Source of the DNA: Anastrepha obliqua
Lineage: Eukaryota; Arthropoda; Insecta; Diptera; Tephritidae
Length of the DNA: 64,000 nucleotides
Assembly (NCBI RefSeq): GCF_027943255.1
Contig: NC_072896.1
Location: 9,238,001 to 9,302,000 of the forward strand
Direction of reading: 5' to 3'
In this document: in pieces, positions 56,391 through 64,000 of the stretch
Numbering within the stretch: the first letter of the stretch is position 1
Layout: each line of letters opens with the position of its first letter
Notes under the pieces: generated by a model
What the model was told of the DNA's origin: nothing
The model's input: only the letters and a program-made list of their open reading frames with translations
Databases searched by the model: none
Program-made: the position numbers and the translations under genes

Positions 56391-58814
56391 ACTAAAAAGT
56401 TCGATACATATATATATTACTGTGTAGCAGTAGAGCACATTCAGTTCTAAGCTTCATTTTCTCTGATATTCATCCACGGCCCATCAAGTAATGCGTTACT
56501 TTTCTTCGGATTACTTTAAGGACCATTTTAGCCAACCTTGCTTTATCTTCGCTTTTGATGCAGAAAGATTTAGCAGTTAATTTGGAATAACGCTTGCTGG
56601 GAAGATTGAACTTTTAAATTTGTGTATCTTTTTTTGGTTTGAGAAAGAGTCACTGTATGTTCAGCTTTATATCTGCTGATGTCCGTATAGTACTAATTCA
56701 CCGCCGAATTCATTCACGGTATTTTTTGACTACTTATCATAGAAGCTTAAAGCTCGGTGAAACTTTTTTTGGTTCTTAAAAAATTTATGGTATACTTAAG
56801 AAATTTAATCATTTCTTTATCCCTTCAACGCTTGACATTACAGTGATCTATCTTCCCGATTATTACAGCGCATTTACAATAGATGCTGAGCGATTCATAC
56901 ACTTTTATGGTTTGTTTTGACCAATAAGGCGAGCTGTATTTAGTTTTAAATAGACCAGTTTGTAACTAGTCCATTAAGTAAACATTGTTGCACAGTGAAA
57001 GACTATATTTTATTACAATGAAAGATTATATTTTGAGTAATTCCTAGTTTTCACCGACAAAAGTCAAAATTTTATTTGCTGTAGTATTATCACAGTGAAA
57101 GACTATTTTTTAAGTAACTTCTTTTTTCACAACAATAGTCTAGGTTGGTTTTAATCAATAATGCAATTTCTTAACTAGTTATAAATGGATCAGTTTCAAA
57201 CTAGTTTGTGATTGACAATGTTGTTTATGTGTTCTTTATCCAATAAGAACGATCACACAACTATGCCTAAATGGACTAGTTTCCAACTAGTTCTAATAAG
57301 AGGTGAACATAAGTGTTCACATATGCATTCATTTGTACACATGTGTATATATTGGCTCAACACTTGTCCCCATAGACCCCAAGTTATTTTCTTTCTTTTC
57401 CATTATAAACATAACTGACTTACATTCTTATTGGTCGATCAGCTTATTTTTTTCTACAGCAGTCGCTGCGTACACACGCACAAATACAAATAGCAATATG
57501 CATATTTTTCTGTATCTCCTTTTATATTTAACATAGTTTCTTTAGAATAAGAAGTGAGAGAAAAAAGTGTTATGTCTGCAATCAGCGATTGATTGCTTGC
57601 AACATAGCAACGTTAACACTCCCCACACACGGCTAACTCTACCACTGAATAACTGTGTATTGTTGCTTGCATTTGCCATTTGCCGTTCGTCGTTGCACAC
57701 AAATCAAAGCCATGCAGAAACAACGGTGTTTTTTATTTTGCTACTTTTCTTCGGCTGTTATGCCTTTAACTTTTTATCTTCCACTTCAATGCATTATAAC
57801 TTGACTTACCTACCTACTTCATTGCATAACAGCGGACACCGTTAGCAAACACTATTTTTTTATTTCATTTTTTTTTGCTTTTTATATTTTAAATGAAATA
57901 ACGTTGACGTTGTTTACCGAACGATTCGATCACCGTAAATAATGCAGCGTTTATTCATGAGCCTTATGTACCTACATGAACACACACACACACATGCACG
58001 ATATTGCTGCAATATTTAATATTTTTTCGGATGTGTGCCTAACTACATATTTACCTATTTAAATCTTAATTTTAAAACCGCTTAATTGCTAATGGCGGCA
58101 AATAAACAAATTTTTGAGGTTCGAAACGCTTTGCTAAAAGAGGCGCTGCTCATCAATCGTTTTTAGGGCATCGAATAGCGTAAATGCCGTGAAAATTTAC
58201 CAAGTAAAAATATGTGTCCAAAAATTCATAAAAAGATTAATAATTTCCTTATTACGAAAACTTTTACGTATTCCAAATCAAAACTTATGAACAATTAACA
58301 TAGTTTTTGGGAAGTTAATTGATGTGCAAATTTGTTATGGTTACAATGAAATATAAATTTAATTTGTATAAGTTGGTAAGCGCCTTAAATTTGATAGTAA
58401 CTGAACTTTGTATACCCGTCGCAGGTTTTTAATGAAATTTTGATAGGAAAGAGTGGTGGAAAAAGCATAAAATTTTTTATGAAAAGCGCCTTAAATGCAA
58501 ACGGAAAAACAACAGCTTAATTGACATGGCTAAATTCTTTTGATTAATTCTTATTTCATAGGCATTACTTATAGATATATGTGAAATATAATTTTAGAAA
58601 AATGGCCGTAACAGCACCGCTGCAGCTAATACATTCGAATGGCCCATTCTTGCAGGACAATTGTCACAAATACTGCTCAACTTCATAAAGAACGCGAGTT
58701 ATGTTTCGACCTCCAGCATAGTGATCATTTATGATTCGGCTGCATAGACTGGAAATTTTTACGCTCTCCCACAGAAAATAGTCAAATGGGTTCATGAGAC
58801 TCCTACGGTTTATC
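56391..58814. other. non-coding, some diverged short repeats
   Basis: Three related phrases built on CAGTTT-xx-AACTAGT occur at about 56957, 57191 and 57276. GTGAAAGACTAT repeats near 56996 and 57096. CA repeats near 57979-57992. No supported gene. Confidence 0.45.
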
Positions 58815-59080
58815 GTCTTGCGGTGCAGGGGTTAGAATATGACCGAGGTAAGGTATGCCTGTCGTAAAAGGCGACTGAAATCTATGCCCACCAGTGCCTG
58901 AGTAGTATGGGTGCTCAACTGACAGTGTCTTCGGGTACGTTGTCTCACCGAAGACCATAACTCGGTACCACGGGGAACAGGAGCCCTCAGAGTTCGCTCT
59001 GACCTGTTCTTTGGGAACGACCCTTCTAGGAGGTTTTCGTGGTTGCTGTGGTTAAGACTTAAAGCGTGGGTAGGTTTTAG
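58815..59080 (+). repeat. hairpin-bearing dispersed repeat, copy 2
   Basis: Matches 39640-39915. It contains GGGGTTAGAATATGACCGAG, CCTGTCGTAAAAGGCGACTG, a perfect 8-bp stem GTCTTCGG/CCGAAGAC (58927-58934 with 58948-58955) and the compound stem-loop at 58975-59009. In the latter, GAACAGG pairs with CCTGTTC and an inner TCAGAG/CTCTGA stem closes a TTCG tetraloop. The stem-loop is identical in both copies although flanking sequence has diverged. The CTGTCGTAA...GGCGACT wording is familiar from insect retroelement leaders, but I cannot name the family. Confidence 0.7.
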
Positions 59081-59249
59081 GCCGATGTGGAGTTGCATTG
59101 GAACCGGGTGCCGAGACTCATAGAACGGCAGAGGTCCATGCCACACTGTTAATTGGTACCAAAATCAGTTTGGGTGCTGATCATTGATAATTGATTTTAA
59201 TCCGCGTGCCTTTGGGTACCGTGGGTTACAGCTGTCGCAAGCAGGTACT

Positions 59250-59570
59250 TACGTAAAAAACATTGGATGTTGTTTATCGTAGATTACAAAAGCTTTAGCA
59301 ACATCATCCGATATTGATCGAAGAAATATAGATCGAGAAATCGCAGGATAAAAATCCACACCAAACAGTAACTTTTTCGAATTACAGAGGTACTTGATCT
59401 TGGATTTCCCTTGAATGCTGCCACAACTTTGCTGGCTATCGAAGCCACTTAACCATAAATGAGACTCTTACTGAAAATAACTTTCTTTTCAATGTCAACG
59501 CACGCATAGTTTGGCGAACAGAGCGCCAACTTTAATCGTAATAAATTCTAGCGATTTTAATGCGTTGCTT
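59250..59570 (-). pseudogene. rosa/maT-like transposase middle region, minus strand
   Basis: Reading the minus strand with frame slips gives LFAKLCVR, KKVIFS, SHLWLSGFDSQQSCGSIQGK, then KVTVWCGF and YPAIS. This order corresponds to RRIFGEWALG, RKIVFSDEAHFW, INGYVNKQNCRFWSEDQPKE and EKVTVWCGSWAGG in the element at 60720. The first catalytic Asp region is degraded (FSVRVS or FSKS readings). Only this middle segment is recognised, so confidence is moderate. Confidence 0.5.
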
Positions 59571-60079
59571 TATCGTATATACTTTTGTGGATAAATGCCA
59601 AGACTAAAAATATCACCAAATTTGAGAGCTTCAGCTGCTAGAGCCCCATGATGGAATCAGAACCGCAGGTAGTAAGTAAGTAACCTATAGCAACTTATCC
59701 GCTCGCTATACATACATTATCAAATTTCTCCCACGTCTAATGAGAATCGCTTCATATTTGTAACTGAAATACAGTATCTGTCCAGTGAATTAGGAACAAT
59801 AAAAAATATCAAAAAATCGAATTCTGACTGCCAATAAAAATAAAAGTATTGGGTGTCTTTCAAAAATGTTGGGTGGTGTTTACCCATGTGTCGTTGAATA
59901 ATGTTTAAATATTTGATCATTAAATATAGTTTTGCTAACCCTCTTTTAGGCTGCGCCTGTGTTTGCAGTTCGACACAGTACTTTTTCATTGTATATCATT
60001 TCCAAAAAATCAATGTACCATGGCAATATATCTCTGATATTCTCCCTTAATATACTGTAAACGTATATAGGGTTTGCAT
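59571..60079. other. unassigned spacer
   Basis: No recognisable gene; AT-rich. An 89-residue minus-strand frame at 59720-59989 has no motif. Confidence 0.4.
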
Positions 60080-60606
60080 TTTTTCCTTATTTCTTTGACT
60101 ATCAAATTATAAATTTATTGTAAAAATTTTAGTTATTTGATAATTCTTTTTTCAGACGCTCCTAACTCTCTCCCTTAAAAGCCTTATTGTCTTAGTTTTT
60201 CCTTAGCGTGACTTTCTTTTAACCCCTTAGCTACCAAACACAAAGTTATTGTAAAAGTTTCAATTTCAAGGGGTTCACCTTAAATTTTCATTTAATCCTT
60301 TGACTACCAAAGTAAAAATTTATTGTAAACATTTTAGTTACTTCATAGTTTTTTTTTTTCTTTGAAAGCCACGATTTCTTTCCTTAGAAGCCTTATTGTA
60401 TTAGTTTTTTATTAATATGAATTTCTTTTAAGCCTTTAACTAATCCAAGCTTAAAATTATTGTAAAAGTTATAGTTATTTTTTTGGATTTTTTCTCTCAA
60501 ATCTGCCGAATACTTTAAACTAAAATTCTTTCTGTATTGTATTTTCGTTAGAATATCTTGTTTTTGCTACCAAAAATTTATAAAATTTAAGAATTCAATT
60601 TATATG

Positions 60607-61915
60607 TAACGGCTGATTTTTTAGTTATTATCTTTTTAAATAGTTGGTTTAAACAGCTGGCGCACGTTTCCTGTTTTGTTTCACTGTCAGATATCTTCAG
60701 TTTGGTCTATAATTTAACCATGAATCGTTTTATAAACGAACAGCGCTTGCAAATCAATGAATTTTATTATAAAAATGCATGTTCTGTTAAGAAAGTTTAT
60801 CGCGGCCTTCTTCCATTTTATGGTCAGTTTAATCGACCCACTGAAGCGGCTATTCGAGCTATTGTGACTAAATTTAGAACCAAATTTACATTATTGGACA
60901 TCAAACCACCAACACGCTTACGTAGAGTGCGAGCTGAAGAAAATATCGCAGCTTTATCGGCCAGTGTTAATGATGGCCATCGATTATCGATTCGTCGCCG
61001 TTCGCAGCAATTGGGCCTCTGCTACTCAACGACGTGGAAAATTTTGCGAAAGGATTTAGGTGTGAAGCCTTTCAAAATACAGCTGGTGCAAGAATTGAAG
61101 CCGAACGACCTACCGCAACGCAGAATTTTTGGTGAATGGGCTCTTGGAAAGTTGGCCGAATATCCACTTTTTTATCGAAAAATTGTGTTCAGCGACGAAG
61201 CTCATTTTTGGATCAATGGGTACGTAAATAAGCAGAATTGTCGATTTTGGAGTGAAGATCAGCCAAAAGAATTACAAGAGCTACCAATGTATCCAGAAAA
61301 GGTCACAGTTTGGTGCGGTTCATGGGCTGGAGGTATCATTGGACCGTACTTCTTCAAAGATGCTGCGAATCGTAACGTAACTATGAATAGTGAGCGCTAC
61401 CGTGAAATGATATCCATATTTTTTTTTGCCCAAAATGCAAGAGCTTGACTTGCATGACATGTGGTTTCAGCAAGACGATGCCACGTGCCACACAGTACGC
61501 GTAACAATGGACTTGTTGAGAGGCGAGTTCGGTGAACATTTTATTTCACGTTCGGGACCTGTCAATTGGCCACCCAGATCGTGCGATATAACGCCTTTAG
61601 ATTGTTTTTTGTGGGGCTATGTTAAAGCTCATGTCTATTCAGGCAAGCCTGCTTCAATTACCGCATTGGAAGACAACATTAAAACATTTATATGTGAGAT
61701 ACCGGCCGAAACATTGGAAAGAGTATGCCAAAATTGGACTAAGCGGATGGACCATTTGAAGCGCAGTCGGGGTCAACATTTGCATGAAATAATCTTTAAA
61801 TATTAAATTGTATGGACTGTACTATCGCTTTAAATAAAAATTGCATCCATTTTTCTGAATCTTACGTGTGTTTTTTTGAAAAACTTTGCTACAGCTCTTA
61901 AAAAAGCACCTTTTA
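60607..61915 (+). mobile_element. rosa-type (DD41D) mariner element
   Basis: Encloses a nearly intact transposase and sits inside the 130-bp satellite. Candidate termini are GGCTGATTTTTTAGTTATT near 60611 at the left and the complement of CTTAAAAAAGCACCTTTTAT at about 61896-61916 at the right, i.e. AGGTGCTTTTTTAAG read inwards. They are loosely inverted, so exact ends and TA duplication are uncertain. The 5' leader is about 110 bp, similar to the 95 bp between TIR and start in the fragment at 36312. DD41D elements of this type were first described in tephritid flies. Confidence 0.8.
60720..61806 (+). pseudogene. rosa-type transposase with one frameshift
   Basis: Start chosen at MNRFINEQRLQINEFYYKN (ATG 60720), matching family length of about 350 residues; an in-frame ATG 18 bp upstream is less likely. 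The N-terminal helix-turn-helix region covers about residues 1-115. The first catalytic Asp is Asp159 in IVFSDEAHFW. The frame is lost at a run of nine T (61419-61427); one extra base moves the rest to the frame 61426-61806. That part has FQQDDATCHT (second Asp) and CDITPLDCFLWGY (third Asp), with 41 residues between, the DD41D spacing. The tail RGQHLHEIIFKY ends at TAA. All three catalytic Asp survive and no other stop is seen. Confidence 0.9.
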
Positions 61916-63545
61916 TTATCATATATTCTTTCTACCCTGTGCCTGCCAAATTTCAAAAAATTTAAGTTATTTTCATGTGGGAGGTTCAATTTTTCATGCA
62001 CACTTCGCTAATATTTTATTTTAAAATGCTCACTGCACCAATTTGAGTATCCCTTTTAACCCCTTGACTGCTGAATTAAAATATTTCTGTAAAAAATTTA
62101 GTTATTTGATGTTTTTTCTTTCGAGCGCACTTAATTCATTCACTTAGAAGTTTTGTAGTAGAAGTATTTCGATATTATGGATTTCTTTTAACCCCTTAAC
62201 TACCAGACTTAACATTATTCTACAAAAGTTCGTTTTTTGACTAGCTTTTTTTTCTCACATCTACTCATAATTCAATTTAAAACTCTTTCCCTATTGTATT
62301 CTTGTTGGCATATCTTCTTTTAACCCATTTGGTGCCAAATTTAACATTTAAAAATTCAAGTTATTTTATTCGGAACTTCATTCTTTCATTCACATATCTC
62401 TAATATTTTAATTTGAAATTCTAAATGCACTAATTTTAGTATCCCTTTTAATACTTTACCTACCAAATTAAAACTGTTTAAAACAATTTTTTTATATTAA
62501 ATTTTTTTCTTCTTTCAGACGTCCTTAATATCTTTCTTTCGAATTCTTATAGCATTAGTTTTTTATTGATGTGTCTTTATTTTAACCCCTTGACTGCCAA
62601 ATTTTAAATTATTATAAAATCTTTAGTTATTATTAGGTTCCTTATATCCCTTAATATAATATTATACTTTAAAACTCTTACTGTATTCGTTTTTTTTTGG
62701 TTTCATCCCTCTTAACACTTTGACTATCAAAGCAAATATTTTTATAAAAATTTTAGTTATTTAATTTTTTTCTTTCACACATCCCCATAATTTTTTTTTT
62801 GCTTCGAATTTTTACTGCAATACTTTCTTTTTAAGGTAATTTTTAACCCCTTAACTACCAAATTTAAGAATTTAGTAAAAAATTTATTTATATCATAGTT
62901 TTTTTCCTTTATTCCTCGTTAATAAATTCCTTTAGAATTTTTTCAATATCCAATTCTCGGTATCCTATCATCGTTTAACTCTTTCACAACCACATTTAAA
63001 AATTATGCAGAAATTTTAGTTATTTTCACCTGATAGGTTTTTGCTTCTTTCAATTGTCCTCACATTTTTTTTTTATAAAACTGTTCAAGTATTATTTTTC
63101 TTTTAGTCCTTTGACTACCAAATTCGTATACGATTTTTTTAATTTTTATTACTTAATAGCGTTTTCTTCTTTCACACGTCTCTAACATTCCACTTAAATA
63201 TTTAAGTGCATTATTACTATTTTCTCATTTCGTTCTTGTTAACCCGTTGACAACCAAATTTAAAATTTTTGCCGAAATTTTAGTTATTTTCATATAATAT
63301 ATTTTTACTTCTTTCACATATTCCTAAAACCATTAAAGTACTATATTTCTTTTAACCCTCTGACTGTCAAATTAATGTTTTTTTTAATTTTAGTTATTTA
63401 ATAGCTTTTTTTCTTTCACACAACTCTAATATTTCACGTCAAATTTTTAATGAATTATTTTTTAAAATCGTTCCTGTTAACCCTTTGGCTGCCAAATTTA
63501 AAATTGTTGCAAATATTTTATTTATTTTCATGTGGGAGATTAAGA

Positions 63546-64000
63546 GTGAGAGATTAAAAGTGAAAGGATTAAAATCGACACCTCATCAACTTTCGCTCTA
63601 ATTTAAGAAAGCAATAAAGTGGACACTTTAAAAATCCAAGTATTCAAAGTCTTCATTACTTTTGAAACATAAAAACATTTTTTTGAAAAATCTCATAATA
63701 AGGGCCTCAAATCCTACAACTTTAGTTGACTTTGTCGATTGCCTTCGATACTCTATTCAAACTGTTTCATTTCATAAGAACCTCTTACTGCTATTGACTT
63801 TTTTAACCTGTACTATACACCCAGTCAACCTATCCTAACTTATTTCTACATTTTTCTTGCATCTCCCTAAATACCTTAAATCAAAATTAAAGCCTTCTTC
63901 AGTCCTTAAAGCTTGGCTTTTTATAATATTTATCCTGCCTTACGAGCGGCTGTGCGCCATTTTTATTAAAATTTGTTTCCATCCAATGCAACCATATTCT
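63546..64000. other. unassigned, end of window
   Basis: Satellite phrases fade after 63545. No gene or named repeat is seen in the last 450 bases. Confidence 0.45.

Larger units (their letters stand above)
60080..63545. repeat. 130-bp satellite interrupted by rosa element
   Basis: The phrase TTTTAACCCCTTGACTACCA and an associated TTTTAGTTATTT recur along both sides of the transposon. On the right, starts fall near 62058, 62190, 62332, 62449, 62583, 62714, 62845, 62977, 63105, 63241, 63354 and 63479. On the left they fall near 60085, 60221, 60294 and 60431. Typical spacing is 113-142 bp, mode about 131. Monomers are diverged, and each also has a CTTTCACAC...CTAAT segment. The array spans roughly 60080-60600 and 61920-63545. 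Not a family I recognise. Confidence 0.8.

Noticed and set aside
1..64000. CRISPR array, bacterial operons or rRNA
   Set aside because: Spacing and composition of repeats do not fit CRISPR, and all recognised elements are animal transposons. No rRNA sequence was recognised.

Overview
The window looks like intergenic or intronic DNA from a higher fly, most likely a tephritid fruit fly. It is AT-rich and carries many short CA, TATG and CAG/CAA/GAC microsatellites. It also holds fly-type transposons: a DD41D mariner of the rosa type, a DD34D mariner, a Tc1-like transposase, RNase H-bearing LINEs whose 3' ends run into CCTAACC motifs, and a tRNA-derived SINE. I found no convincing host protein-coding exon, rRNA or functional tRNA on either strand. 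Every recognisable coding stretch belongs to a transposable element, and nearly all are broken.

Layout. 1-7010: two blocks of a satellite built on a recurring GGCAAC motif, separated by about 5 kb that contains a 5'-truncated endonuclease/reverse transcriptase LINE (3668-5578). 7011-13130: microsatellite-rich sequence, then an RNase H LINE (9185-10880) and 3' fragments of two further LINE families. 15245-22168: two more RNase H LINE fragments and a second copy of the first LINE, this one keeping the 5' part with the endonuclease. 24430-27334: a full-length SINE, a Tc1-like TIR element, a repeat related to the AGGGG family described below, and a foldback. 29000-30430: a mutated mariner. 32200-33390: an 87-bp AT-rich tandem repeat with a LINE 3' end on the minus strand. 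34105-41690: RNase H LINE pieces, a hidden rosa-like fragment next to a Tc1 fragment, a repeat with conserved hairpins, SINE copies and a complete pogo-like TIR element inserted in a SINE tail. 44180-52290: a mosaic of LINE and transposase fragments containing three copies of a TIR element with TA target duplications (ends AGGGGTTAGGGGTAG). One of these has a further element nested in it, with a clean empty site visible in a sister copy. 53405-59570: a rearranged minus-strand LINE, another SINE, the second hairpin repeat and a minus-strand transposase remnant. 60080-63545: a roughly 130-bp-monomer satellite interrupted by a nearly complete rosa-type mariner with one frameshift.

The elements do not form a pathway; what connects them is nesting. 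Several insertions can be ordered in time: the SINE before the pogo-like element, the CR1-like LINE before TIR element copy C, the rosa-like remnant before copy A and then its nested element, and the satellite before rosa. The least familiar items are the AGGGG/TA TIR family, the repeat with a perfectly preserved hairpin, and the two satellites. Family names rest on protein motifs recognised by eye; no database search was run.
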